Shown: positions 32,461-41,960 of the stretch, piece by piece | Numbering within the stretch: position 1 is the stretch's first letter | Layout: each line of letters starts with the position of its first letter | Assembly (NCBI RefSeq): GCF_023053635.1 | Contig: NC_086177.1 | Span: 97,560,001 to 97,624,000, forward strand | Length of the DNA stretch: 64,000 nt | Direction of reading: 5' to 3' | From: Elgaria multicarinata webbii | Taxonomy: Eukaryota > Chordata > Lepidosauria > Squamata > Anguidae | Position numbers and translations under genes: made by a program | The notes under the pieces: model-generated | The model's input: only the letters and a program-made list of their open reading frames with translations | Told to the model about the DNA's origin: nothing | Databases searched by the model: none

Positions 32461-32995
32461 GGGCACGTCTACACAGCGTTCCGAAGGCGCCCCGAAGCCC
32501 CTTGAGGGCGCCCCGAAAACGCTCGTGTAGTACGCACCTTAATCGGCCCCAGAAGAGGCAGAGGAGGAGGCGTGCTTCGGCAGCGCGGACTGCGGGCGGG
32601 CTGCTCCAGGCTCTGTTTCCCTTTAGCCAGCAGGCCCTGCGAGAGCTCCCAGCAGCGGGGCTGGGTTGTGGGAGGGAAGAGAGCGGACGGGCGAGGAAAG
32701 GGGCGGCGGCGGCGGATGCCCCTGCGCAGTCCCGGGGGCGTGGGAGGCGCTCTCCCCTTTCCTCGCCCGTCCGCTCTCTTCCCTCCCACGACCCAGCCCC
32801 GCTGCTGGGAGCTCTCGCAGGGCCTGCTGGCTAAAGGGAAACGGAGCCTGGAGCAGCCCGCCCGCAGTTTGCGCCGCCGAAGCACACCTCCCCCTCCGCC
32901 TCTTCTGGGGACGATTAAGGTGCGTACTACACGAGCGTTTTCGGGGCGCCCTCAAGGGGCTTCGGGCGCCTTCGGAACGCTGTGTAGACGTGGCC
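32461..32995. mobile_element. GC-rich foldback MITE (CTACACAGCG ends)
   Basis: GGGCACGTCTACACAGCGTT and AACGCTGTGTAGACGTGGCC are inverted ends and both arms remain complementary for about 240 bp. CpG content is high. Open frames crossing it on both strands mirror the palindrome and are not genes. Relative at 41416-41843. Confidence 0.8.
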
Positions 32996-33097
32996 TTACT
33001 TGTTCACCTGCCTTGCACTCTGGCCCAGACCATGGTTGTGGTGAGAAGGGGAAGCAGTGAATGCTACTGCCTACTAGTTCACTGACTCGCTGCCTGT

Positions 33098-33250
33098 CAT
33101 AAGAACATAAGAGCCCTGCTGGATCAGACCAAGGGTCCATCTAGTCCAGCACTCTGTTCGCACAGTGGACAACCAGTGGACCCAAGCAGGACACAGTGCA
33201 ACTGCACTCTATTGCCCATGTTCCCCAGCAACTGGTGTATAGAGGCTTAC
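33098..33250 (-). mobile_element. CR1-type LINE 3' end
   Basis: CATAAGAACATAAGAGCCCT, GCTGGATCAGACCAAGGGTC and CCCCAGCAACTGGTGTATAG are the complement of the common tail. It interrupts family K sequence. Confidence 0.85.
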
Positions 33251-33378
33251 TGTCAAGCAAGCAAGTGATAGAAATGGTGGGAAAGAAGATGAGGAGCAAT
33301 AGCTGCTGGAGACAATGGCGATAAGAAGGTAGAGTCACTGAGGGAGGGAGTCCATTGAGGGTGTCTTGAACATTGTAA

Positions 33379-33478
33379 CCTGCTTGTTCACCTGTCTCTC
33401 ACTTCAGCCTAGACAATGGTGCTAGTGAGAAGGAGGAGCCGTAGATGCTAATTCCTACTTGCTCACTTGCTAAGCCTA
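33379..33478 (+). repeat. Partial family K repeat
   Basis: CTGCTTGTTCACCTGTCTCT, TAGACAATGGTGCTAGTGAG and CCTACTTGCTCACTTGC repeat the middle of family K directly after the copy that ends at 33378. Confidence 0.5.
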
Positions 33479-33581
33479 CTGAGCCGTGCTCTACTGCTTG
33501 GCCTGCCTCGGATTCACACCTTGATCCTATCCAGAAGGCTACTATTTCTAAAATCCCAAGTGTGCAACCTTAAGTTTGTAT

Positions 33582-33650
33582 ATCATAGAATAGCAGAGTT
33601 GGAAGGGGCCTACAAGGCCATCGAGTCCAACCCACTGCTCAATGCAGGAA
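33582..33650 (-). mobile_element. CR1 LINE terminus
   Basis: ATCATAGAATAGCAGAGTTG and CCACTGCTCAATGCAGGAAT are the complement of the CR1 end. The next MITE begins directly after it. Confidence 0.8.
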
Positions 33651-33891
33651 TAGGGTGACCATATGACCATAATAGGGTGACCATATGAAAATGCAGGTGC
33701 AGGTGCTGCAGGTGCCCTGCCCTCTTTTAAATCTGGTCACTCTAGTATAGCTCCTGCACTTTAACTGTTGTGATGAAGAGGGAATTTCACCAGTTTCTCC
33801 ATATATACAAATGACACCTGCTGAAATCTCCTTTTCTATGCAACTGTTAAAGATACAGGAGTCCTGTCCTCCTTTTCACAGGGTCACCCTA
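33651..33891. mobile_element. hAT foldback MITE, rearranged terminus
   Basis: TAGGGTGACCATATGA occurs twice at the left edge (33651 and 33673), followed by the right two thirds of the family and a GGTCACCCTA end. The left arm is largely missing. The doubled terminus suggests a second insertion or template slippage. Confidence 0.75.
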
Positions 33892-33992
33892 TATATAAGG
33901 TCTTGTATACAAGGCTTGTGTTCAGAGTGACGAAAAGCTGGATGTTCCTCCCTTTCTATGCATGGCTATGGAGTGATCCCATATTCTAAGCA

Positions 33993-34297
33993 GGGATGTT
34001 GAACCTCAGGCTCCGCAGTCAGGTCCGGCTCACCTGGGCCTACAATCCAGTCCTCTTGGGTACCGCAGATGGTCCTGGCCCCTTCCCCTGGCCCTGCTTC
34101 CTTCCACTGACTGCTAATTTGATAGTTTCTGGCTTTTGTGCCATTTCTTCTGCATAAGGTTTAGTTACAGGCAGTAAGAGCTTTATGCTGAAATATGCTG
34201 GCACTTTGGCCCCACCCACACTACTGGTACGTCTCCAGGTGATTCTCCTAAATCAAATTTGTCCCTGGTCTGAAAGAGGTTCAAGGCCCCCTGTTCA
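33993..34297. repeat. Unclassified repeat (GCAGGGATG...GAACCTCAGGC, family L)
   Basis: AGCAGGGATGTTGAACCTCA at the left and GAAAGAGGTTCAAGGCCCCC at the right are weakly inverted. CAGTAAGAGCTTTATGCTG inside is shared with 46712-47430 and 52795-52975. Confidence 0.55.
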
Positions 34298-34781
34298 AGT
34301 GTTTGTTGGACACCACACTTGCTAACTCTGCTTGCAGCCATCTGCTCTGCATTCCCATCAAGTCACCCAGGGCTGGCCTGTTCCCAGAAATATTTCTCCT
34401 GTGTGGCCACTGTGTGAAAAATACGACTGCCAGGAGAAACCACTGCCGTTCCTGTGCTCCTGTTCTCCACAACTGGAATTCACCCAATCTTTGTTGGCTT
34501 CCAAGAACCTTCATAGCAACAGCTGGAACAGCAAGGCTGCACTTCACCTGTCCTATACGTTTCCCACATTTGTGGCATAGCCAAAATAAAGAAAAGAAAA
34601 GCACAATGTGAGAAAAATATTATACCAATCAAATGCTTGCAATCTAATCTCCTAGCACTACTATTTCTGAACAAAAGACAGAAACCTCCTCCTTTCCACT
34701 CTTGATTTATTCTGATTGTGACATCTGCGGTGTCTTTTGCTCTGAGGGATACCCTACGTATCAGTTTTCATGTTTGAAAGA

Positions 34782-34862
34782 TGCAATCCTATGCAGACGT
34801 AACTGGATGTAAGTCCCACTGAAGATACATCCAAGCAAACAAACATAGGATTGCACTGCATG
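34782..34862. repeat. Short palindromic repeat (CAATCCTATGC family)
   Basis: GATGCAATCCTATGCAGACG pairs with AACATAGGATTGCACTGCA. Confidence 0.7.
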
Positions 34863-35069
34863 GTTTTATTTCCTCATAGATCTTGCAAAAGTTTTAGTCT
34901 TAAAAGCAATCCACTCTCTGGGCCTCTCAACAATATGTGGCAACTTGGATACAATTTTTCTTGCCGAAAAGGGACTCTTAAAGACACAGTGGCCATACAC
35001 CTGAACAGATCTTGAGTGGGGTCTTGTACCATTAAGAGCTGCAGAGGTCACCACACCTAAAAATGGTAT

Positions 35070-36376
35070 TGTAGGGCTGGATAAAGTGCAGAAAAGGACA
35101 ACTAAAATGATCCAGGGGCTGGGGCATCTCCCCTATGAGGGAAGGTTAAAACAACTGGGATCGTTTAACTTGTAAAAAAGGAGGGTAAGGAAAGACATGA
35201 TAGAGGTGTACAAAATTATGCATGGTGTGGAGAATGTGGATAGGGAGACATTTTAGAACCCGGGGTCATCCCATGAAGCTGATTGGTGGGAGATTCAGGA
35301 CAGATAAAGGGAAGTACTTCTTCACACAGCGCATAGTTAAATGATGGAATTCACTACCACAAGATGTAGCTCAAGGTCACTGTGGCGTTACACCCCACAA
35401 GTCAATTCCAAATGTATGTCTGATGTTTGTAAGTCTGTGGTTTTTAGAATGTTGGTCTGAGTGGGCGGAGTTAGAATGTCTTGGGAGGGGGGAGGAGTGA
35501 TATATAAGGGAATGACAGAGGGGATTGAGAGATCTTTTCAGAAAGACTTTTCAGGGAGACTTGTTAGGTACTCTTAGAGTCTGTAGTGCTCTCTGTGTTT
35601 ATGGTACTTAAGTTCTGGGAAATTTGAGAGTCAGTGTAGTGCGTGGTGTCTTTAGAGTGTGGTGTGCATGTAGTGGAAGTATATTAATCAATACTGAGAA
35701 TAAAGAAAGTTCAAGAGTGATTGTGTGAGAAAAAGGAAAGCGCGTATGTGAATGAGTGACAGGATTGTATGAAAGGTTTCAAAAAGGTTTTAAATGTTGT
35801 TATTTGAAACAAAGCTTATGAACTTTTAAAAATAAATTTTGATTGTTTTGTTTTTAAACTACCACAAAAAGCCCACATGTCTGTTTGGCATTTATCATCT
35901 TAAGTTTACACATTCAGCACCCACTCTGACAATCATTCACCTCAGCAGATATAACTCACAGCGCATTATTATATATATTAAAATCCTTCTCCATTTTAAA
36001 CCCCTTTCTCCACATAGTTTGGAGGAAGGTGGTTTTTATCCCTTGCCTCAGGCGTATCAAGCGGTGGTGCTTGGCTTGAGCAGGGAGTAGCCGCGGCCGG
36101 GTCTGTTGTTCAGAGCCTGTGTCATGGCAGCCATCAATTCGGATGGCTTTAAAAGGGGGTTGGATAAATTCCTGGAGGAGAAGCTATCAATGGCTACTGA
36201 TAGTTATGTGTTATCTCCAGTATCAGAGGCAGTAAGCCTATATACACCAGTTGGTGGGGAACATGGACGGGAGGGTGCTGTCATACTTATGTCCTGCTTG
36301 TGGGTTCCTGGTCAACAGCTGGTTGGCCACTGTGTGAACAGAGTGCTGGACTAGACAGACCCTTGATCTGATTCTG
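35070..36376 (+). mobile_element. CR1-type LINE 3' region split by a solo LTR
   Basis: Left part: GTGCAGAAAAGGACAACTAA, CATGATAGAGGTGTACAAAA, CCCATGAAGCTGATTGGTG. After the LTR (35381-36129) it resumes with ATTCGGATGGCTTTAAAAGG and reaches GTGCTGGACTAGACAGACCC. The uninterrupted copy at 62838-63155 confirms that both parts are one element. Confidence 0.87.
35381..36129 (+). mobile_element. Solo LTR of an LTR retroelement (copy 2)
   Basis: Begins TGTGGCGTTACACCCC and ends CCTGTGTCATGGCA, co-linear with copy 1 at 15853-16590, including the TATA-like ATATATAAGGG and the AATAAA. The flanks GTCAC and GCCAT would be a diverged 5-bp duplication. No internal region is present. Confidence 0.82.
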
Positions 36377-36469
36377 CCAGAAGCAGTTTCTTCCATCACA
36401 CTGGTGCTATGCAGAGAAATTCTTCCAGCTAGTCAGTCTATAAAAATACAGGAAGGAACAGAGTTGGTA

Positions 36470-36576
36470 ACTAGGGTGGGACGATGCAAAAGGTCCACTT
36501 ACTAAAATTCTCTTTTCTTCACAACTATTAAAGGCACAGGAGCCCTGTCTTCCTTTGCATCTGGTAAACGTATGTG
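36470..36576. mobile_element. Degraded hAT foldback MITE
   Basis: ACTAGGGTGGGACGATGCAA, ACAACTATTAAAGGCACAGG and GCCCTGTCTTCCTTTGCAT are recognisable pieces of the TAGGGTGACC family. Confidence 0.55.
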
Positions 36577-36714
36577 GAAGGAAAGATTTTAACTGAAATG
36601 GCTAAGTCAGCCACCATGTAAGATTGGTTCTGCAGGTATTGACTGGATGTGCTGCATGCATTATAAGGCTACTTCTATTTTGCCTGGCAGAGATGCAACT
36701 TTAAATGAATCTCT

Positions 36715-37192
36715 TTCCATCATTGCAGGGACAGGGCCTTTTGAGTGGTGGCGCCTGCCTTTGAAATTGCCTCTCTAGACAGATTTGTGTGGAGAATAAG
36801 GCTATCAATGGCTACTGATCTTGATGGCTATATATTACCTTCAGTATACTACTGTGCAAACGGGATACTGGAATAGATAGACCTTTGGTCTGATCCTTTA
36901 GGGCTGTTCTTATGAGCCTATATTAGTATTATTCAGGTGCCTGGTTCAGTCTTGCTAATTATCATCAACGTTATTTGCCAATGCTTTTTGAAATAAATTA
37001 CTTTTCCTGCCTTTTACTGAATTTATGGATTGTACTTATTGCTTGACTAGTATTTGTTCAGCTGCTATTTTTTTCTTTTTATTGATGCTTGTGGTTGTAT
37101 TGTTTTAAAATTTTAATCTTGTAAGTTGCTTTTTAGACTTTTATCAAAAAGTGACTTATGACTTCTTAAAATAACAAAATAAATTAAATGAC
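36715..37192 (+). mobile_element. L2-like LINE 3' region split by a CR1 end
   Basis: GGGACAGGGCCTTTTGAGTG (ORF-end GRAF-like block) leads, after a CR1 piece at 36800-36920, into a T-rich 3' UTR and an AAAATAAATTAAATG tail. Confidence 0.55.
36800..36920 (+). mobile_element. CR1-type LINE terminus
   Basis: GGCTATCAATGGCTACTGATC, CCTTTGGTCTGATCCTTTAG and GGCTGTTCTTATGAGCC follow the common tail. Confidence 0.75.
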
Positions 37193-37311
37193 TGTGGTGG
37201 TAAAAGTTGCACCGATCAAATTTCTGTCTATTATACAGCTGTTAAAGTCACAAAGCTTGAAAGGTTAGCAAAACTCAACCACCCTGATGTTGGTATGGTT
37301 TGTATTTAAGA

Positions 37312-37425
37312 CAGGGGTAGGCAACCTGGTGCCTTCCAGATGTTTTGGACTATAATTTCCCTAAGCCCCAATTAGGCTGGTGCTGATGGCAGTTGTAGTC
37401 CAAACGTCTGGAGGGTATCAGGTTG
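37312..37425. mobile_element. Short foldback MITE (CCAGATG family)
   Basis: GGCAACCTGGTGCCTTCCAG and GTCTGGAGGGTATCAGGTTG are inverted, with CCTAAGCCCCAATTAGGC in the centre. Confidence 0.8.
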
Positions 37426-37551
37426 TCTCCAGACAAACACATGGCAATCTCTTCAGTTCGATATAGAAAAGGACACAATTTCTGGGCCACTGATATCCCA
37501 GTTGTGAAGAGTTGGGTATCCAAGATCCTGATCCTGAAAGCATAATATCTC

Positions 37552-37795
37552 AGTGTGGTGTAGTGGCTGGAGTGTTGTACTGGGAGTCGGGAGATCCGGG
37601 TTCTAGTCCCCACTCAGCCATGGAAACCCACTGGGTGGCTTTGGGACAGTCACAGACTCTCAGCCCAACCCACCTCACAGGGTTGTTGTTGTGAGGATAA
37701 AGTGGAGAGGAGGAGGATTATGTACGCCGCCCTGGGTTCCTTGCAGGAAAAAAAGGCAGGATATAAATGCAATAATAAATAAAGAAATAAATAAA
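37552..37795 (+). mobile_element. tRNA-derived SINE
   Basis: The head GTGTGGTGTAGTGGCTGGAG contains an A-box-like TGGTGTAGTGG, and GGGTTCTAGTCCCCACTCAG contains the B box. The body (CAACCCACCTCACAGGGTTG) ends in a GGATATAAATGCAATAATAA A-rich tail. Its minus-strand sister at 31315 is split by a MITE. Confidence 0.82.
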
Positions 37796-38262
37796 ATAAT
37801 TTCCTACTCTTTAGCTACTGCTCCCCCTGTTCAAAGGAAGTAATTGCACATCACTTTTAACTTGAAATAACACAAATGCTGCATCATGCTTTCTTTTCTT
37901 TTGGGGTAAGACATGCTATTTTGTCTGTAGACAATATCTTTGGAATCTGCATTAGCTTTAAAATCAAGTTAGTGAATGCTTCAATGGTTAAACGTTCAAG
38001 TTTTTACAGGAAACTGCTAGGGCCGGAGGAGTAGCTCTCAAACATTCTTGACCTGACCTTGTTTTTCTTCACTATTGTATTCCAACGCTTGCTGTTATTC
38101 TGCCCCTTGCATGTGCATCTCCTTAATACCTTGAGAATCCTTCAGCCTAATTATATTTATCCTGGCAGTTGAAGGCCTCTTGAATCAACGATATGATGGA
38201 TTCCCCTCCTGAGGCCATAGATTCTGCTAGACTCTGCTCAGAGGGAGGATTTGAGATTGGAC
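37796..38262. other. Nothing recognised
   Basis: No exon or repeat supported. Confidence 0.3.
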
Positions 38263-38694
38263 TAGGGTGACCAGCTGTCAGGATTTCCCCGGATTTATCC
38301 TGGTTTTTGTTCTTTCCATGGTGTCAGGGGGGATTTTCTATAATTTTCAATAATGTCCTGGAATGACACACCTTCCTCTTTAAGGCTGCCATTAGCATGG
38401 CAGGAGGGAGTGACATGCTTTCTTGAGGCACATCATTCCCCCACCCCGAGCTCCAATTGAGGTCTTAAAGGGGAAAGTGGCTCATTCGTGGACATTATAG
38501 AAAAGGCCCTTTTTATATAAAAATTATAGAGTGGATGGTGGTGATGCAGAATGAAATCCTTTCCCCTCCTCCACTCCAATCGGGTTCTTTAAGGTGGCGG
38601 GGGAATAACGTACTTTCTGTAAGACTCAGAAAGCTGCTTCCCCACACACACACTAGGTGTCCTCTTTTTTGGTTTCCCAAATATGGTCACCCTA
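38263..38694. mobile_element. Non-autonomous hAT element, 432 bp
   Basis: The ends TAGGGTGACCA and TGGTCACCCTA are inverted, and a perfect 8-bp duplication GATTGGAC flanks them (38255-38262 and 38695-38702). The interior (CCGGATTTATCCTGGTTTTTG, AATGACACACC) differs from the small foldback family but the ends are the same. It may be a longer relative sharing the transposase. Confidence 0.88.
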
Positions 38695-38736
38695 GATTGG
38701 ACTATTCCTCCTCACCCTGGTTTCCAGGAAAGGCTA

Positions 38737-38992
38737 GGAAGGAAAGAAAAGGAACCTCTCGTGCAAGCACTGAGTCATTACTGACTCTTGGAGGGACGCC
38801 AGCTTTCGCTGACGTTTTCTTGGCAGGCCTTATAGCGGGGTGGTTTTCCGTTGCCCTCCCCGGCCGTTATTACCTTTCCCCCAGCTAACTGGGTACTCAT
38901 TTTACCGACCTCGGGAGGATGGAAGGCTGAGTTGACCCAAGAGTTTCAGCTGCAGAAACTGCTGCTTTACCGCTCTGCGCCACACGAGGCTC
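38737..38992 (-). mobile_element. Sauria-type SINE (tRNA head, BovB-like tail)
   Basis: The minus strand runs from GAGCCTCGTGTGGCGCAGAG (head) through CAACTCAGCCTTCCATCCTC and ATGAGTACCCAGTTAGCTGG to ATGACTCAGTGCTTGCACG and CCTTTCCTT. This is the arrangement of Sauria SINEs, whose tail derives from BovB LINEs. Confidence 0.88.
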
Positions 38993-39429
38993 CTCCCACA
39001 CGAGGCTAGGAAGCCAAGCACAAATTAGGCCCTTAGAGCCTGAACTTGAGGTACACCTATATGTCTATCCAGCTCCTTGGTTTGATGCATGAAACAACCC
39101 AGAAATTGTTCTTGGGTTGTTTCGGTAAGTGGAAGTGATGAGTGGGTGGGAGGCAATGCGTTCACTCCTGAGTGGCCATGTCAATTCCTGGTTGTTTAAC
39201 CTAGGAATTGAGCATGACATGCAAACTGAGTCATTGTGAAGCAATATTGTGAACCAATATGGGCTTGCCGAACGCATGACTTCCTTTTCTTAAAGCAAAC
39301 CGCTTGACCTATATATAAGAAAGTTGCTGCAGCAAATGTGTTTGAAGTTGATGTTCTGTTTTGTTTTTATGGTCTGGTCTTGAATGTATCCAAGAGCAGG
39401 ACAAGTGCTCAGCCTATTCCAAATAACAA

Positions 39430-39430
<1 letters not shown>

Positions 39431-39480
<50 letters not shown>
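39431..39480. repeat. (TTA)n microsatellite
   Basis: About 16 uninterrupted TTA units, about 75 bp upstream of the acceptor of the COL14A1 signal-peptide exon. Apparent leucine runs in translation come from this repeat. Confidence 0.97.
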
Positions 39481-39554
39481 GAAAACCATGTTTTCCAGTA
39501 CTAAAGTTTGGAATGGTGATTCCCTGCTTTATAAATACTTTTCTGTGTTTGCAG

Positions 39555-39681
39555 GTTTGTTGATGCTACATATATCCAATGGCAAGAATGATGGTCCATC
39601 ACCAGTTCAAGATGCTGAGCTGGTTTCTCTTTGTCTTCATAGCAGTCACAACTCAATTTCTCAGTCATGTCCAGGGTCAAG
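39555..39681 (+). CDS. COL14A1: COL14A1, first coding exon (signal peptide)
   Basis: The acceptor TTTGCAG (39551-39554) is followed by 24 bases of 5' UTR and ATG at 39579. Thirty-four codons plus one base follow before the donor GTAAAC at 39682. The peptide MARMMVHHQFKMLSWFLFVF continues with a hydrophobic stretch and ends HVQGQ. The last residues match the human VQGQ end of the leader, whereas the N-terminal half is divergent. Collagen XIV is a secreted FACIT collagen (about 1,796 residues in human) that binds fibril surfaces through decorin and other matrix partners. Additional in-frame ATGs at codons 4, 5 and 12 could serve instead; the first was taken as the longest open start. A non-coding exon upstream must exist because an acceptor precedes the ATG. 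Confidence 0.88.
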
Positions 39682-40783
39682 GTAAACTTATCACTAAGAA
39701 ACAATTATATTTTGCCAAGGCTCTCTGATGTGCAGAAGTGGACTCTAGCTTTCTAATGTACAATTCACCCTCTCTCATTAAAAATTTATTCCGCCTCATT
39801 CAGACAAACTCGAACTACGTTGGAGTAGCTATGTCAAGTCTAGAGGAGACTTGATTTTGTGTAGACGACTTTTTTCAATGTGTTTCTGAGTGCATGTGGA
39901 CTTTTCTTCCATGAAAAAGATGTGGATTTTATGCTATCTTCAATCTCTACCCTACCATATATTGCTATATATGCTACTTTTGCCAACCTCATGAAACAGG
40001 TGTGGAATGTATGCTACCTTTGCCAGTTTAATGCATGATCCCAGTATTGTTCAAGGTTCTGTTTTCTAGCCTCTGCTTTCAATAACGGATCATTTCTTTT
40101 TGACTCCATAACAGCTGGTTTAACTTTTTAACCAATATAAGGCATAGAGTGTTCTCTGTGATTGTCTTTTAAATGAATTGTAGTTTAAGACAAATTAGTC
40201 AATTGCTAAGCAAGCCAACCAGAAATCCTGGCTTCTTTACCTGGATTGTTTAACCAATTAAAGTTTGCTTTAAATCATGATTCCTGGTTCATATGTACTG
40301 AGAAGTCAAGAATCATGGAAACTGAATCCTGGTTAAGTGCTTTTGGCTGCAAGGTTGGAGGAGAGAGGAAGGGGAGCGTGCAAACTTGAGGCTTTGTTCG
40401 GCTTCGCTTTGTGCTAAGCCACAGCTTAGTACTACATGCAAATATGGTCAGTGTGGCAAGGCCAGGTTTAACTTATACTTCTCTGCTCTCAACACTTCTC
40501 TTTATTTGAGAATGCGTTTGAGGGCAGATCATGTTCTGCTTAGACAACCCTGTTGAGGAATTTAATGTATTCTTTCCCATATGTGTAAATTTATTACATT
40601 CTAGTCATTTTCAGTATCCCTTGTGGAAAGAGGCTCTTAAAGATTCCAGTTTTTTGCTGGATCATCCCTTTATGCTGAATGAATATGGTCAAGAATTGCC
40701 TTCTTTTAGTTTATTGTGGATAGTGTTTTTTAACCATAGAGAAAATGATCCCCATTGCATAGGTAGTTACCATTCACTACCAT
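39682..40783 (+). other. COL14A1 intron, nothing recognised
   Basis: First part of the 12-kb intron after the signal exon. No repeat named. Confidence 0.4.
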
Positions 40784-41048
40784 TAGGATGGCCATATGAA
40801 AAGGAGGACCGGGCTCCTGTATCTTTAACAGGGAATTTAAAAGGGAATTTCATCAGATATCATTTGTATGCATGCATCACCTGGTGAAATTCCCTCTTCA
40901 TCATTAAAGCTGCAGGAGCCCTGCCCTCTTGACCAGATACAAAAGAGGGCAGGGCTCCTCAAGCTTTAATTGTTGTGATGACACCTGCTGAAATTCCCTT
41001 TTTTACACAACTGTCAAAGATACAGGAGCCCTGACCCTGGTCATCCTA
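40784..41048. mobile_element. hAT foldback MITE (TAGGGTGACC family)
   Basis: Arms TAGGATGGCCATATG and CTGGTCATCCTA are inverted. The flanks ACTACCAT (40776-40783) and ACCACCAT (41049-41056) agree at 7 of 8 positions as a target duplication. Confidence 0.83.
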
Positions 41049-41415
41049 ACCACCATCTTCACTATAATTATTGGTTGCTAGTGGTTCACATAATACAGGA
41101 TTGCACTTATAAGTCATCAAGGAGGTTGCCATACATTAGCTAGTATTCACATTTGTCCTTCAGGTCTCTATTATCTGTATTTGTGTTTAGGTAACACATT
41201 CCAACAATAAAACAACAGAGATCTGCCCCAATCCACTGCTGCCTGAGGCACCCCACTGCTCATAACACTTTGCCCCACCACTTCTGCTGCACCGTGCCCA
41301 AATTGCTATTTGCCTCTACCATCTCGGAGATTCTAATATGTACTTGTACATAAACAAACATGGCAGCGTGGCCATGAATGATACCCATTTTGACAGCTGG
41401 GTGTGTGTAAGGGTA

Positions 41416-41843
41416 GGAGGGGATCTACACAGCGTACTGAAGGCGCACGCAAGCGCCTTCAGTGCGACCCGAAAGCGCGTGTGTAGATCCTGCTGGAAGA
41501 GGCGGAGGAGGAGGCGGCTGGGGAATCTGGCCGCGTCGTTGCCGCCACCGCCACCCACCTCCCCACTGGCCTTGCCTCGCCTCAGCCATGGGGGTCGGGG
41601 GCGAGACCCCTCCCGCCGCGGACCAGGCTCCTCCTTCCCTGCCCAGGCCAGCCCCAGCCCCAGCCCGTCCTCCGGGCTGATCAGGAGGCTGGCGGGGAGG
41701 TGGGCGGCGGTGGCGGCGGCGGCAAGAACGCCTCCTCCTCCGCCTCTTTCTCCGCCTCTTCCAGGGCAGGATCTACACACACGCTTTCGGGTCGCACTGA
41801 AGGCGCTTGCGTGCGCCTTCAGTACACTGTGTAGATCCCCTCC
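41416..41843. mobile_element. GC-rich foldback MITE (CTACACAGCG ends)
   Basis: GGAGGGGATCTACACAGCGT and ACTGTGTAGATCCCCTCC are inverted, followed inward on both sides by GTACTGAAGGCGCACGCAAG and its complement. The purine/pyrimidine-rich arms meet in a CpG-rich centre. The open frames here are mirror images of the palindrome. Confidence 0.8.
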
Positions 41844-41857
41844 AGGAGTTATATAAT

Positions 41858-41960
41858 CTCCCTATTTATTTATTTATTTATTTATTTATTTCATTTTTAT
41901 ACCGCCCAATAGCCGAAGCTCTCTGGGCGGTTCACAAGCTCTCTGGGCAGTTCCTAAAGG
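41858..41960 (-). mobile_element. L2-like LINE tail
   Basis: (TTTA)n at 41862-41893 then TACCGCCCAATAGCCGAAGC and GGGCGGTTCACAAG, complement of the recurrent tail; the GCTCTCTGGGC block occurs twice. Confidence 0.8.

Larger units (their letters stand above)
32346..33378 (+). repeat. Unclassified family K repeat, split by a GC-rich MITE and a CR1 end
   Basis: Left part (32346-32460) carries GGCAGGCATGGTTGGGCACC and CAAGAGCACCTGGAGTTGC. After the MITE (32461-32995) come ACTCTGGCCCAGACCATGG and CACTGACTCGCTGCCTGTCA. After the CR1 piece (33098-33250) it resumes with TGTCAAGCAAGCAAGTGATA. Taken together the order equals that of 8599-8945. Confidence 0.65.

Noticed and set aside
32469-33085. Overlapping 110-162 residue open frames on both strands
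   Set aside because: They are mirror translations of the foldback element 32461-32995, rich in R/P/G because of composition.
37552-37660. Possible tRNA gene
   Set aside because: A- and B-box-like motifs belong to a SINE head; no cloverleaf or acceptor stem is evident, and a long SINE body and A-rich tail follow.
39338-39685. 115-residue open frame with a leucine run before the COL14A1 exon
   Set aside because: The leucines come from the (TTA)n microsatellite, and the frame through the exon is not the collagen frame.
41316-41856. 154- and 172-residue open frames
   Set aside because: Again inside a GC-rich foldback element (41416-41843), with the same terminal peptide arising from each arm.
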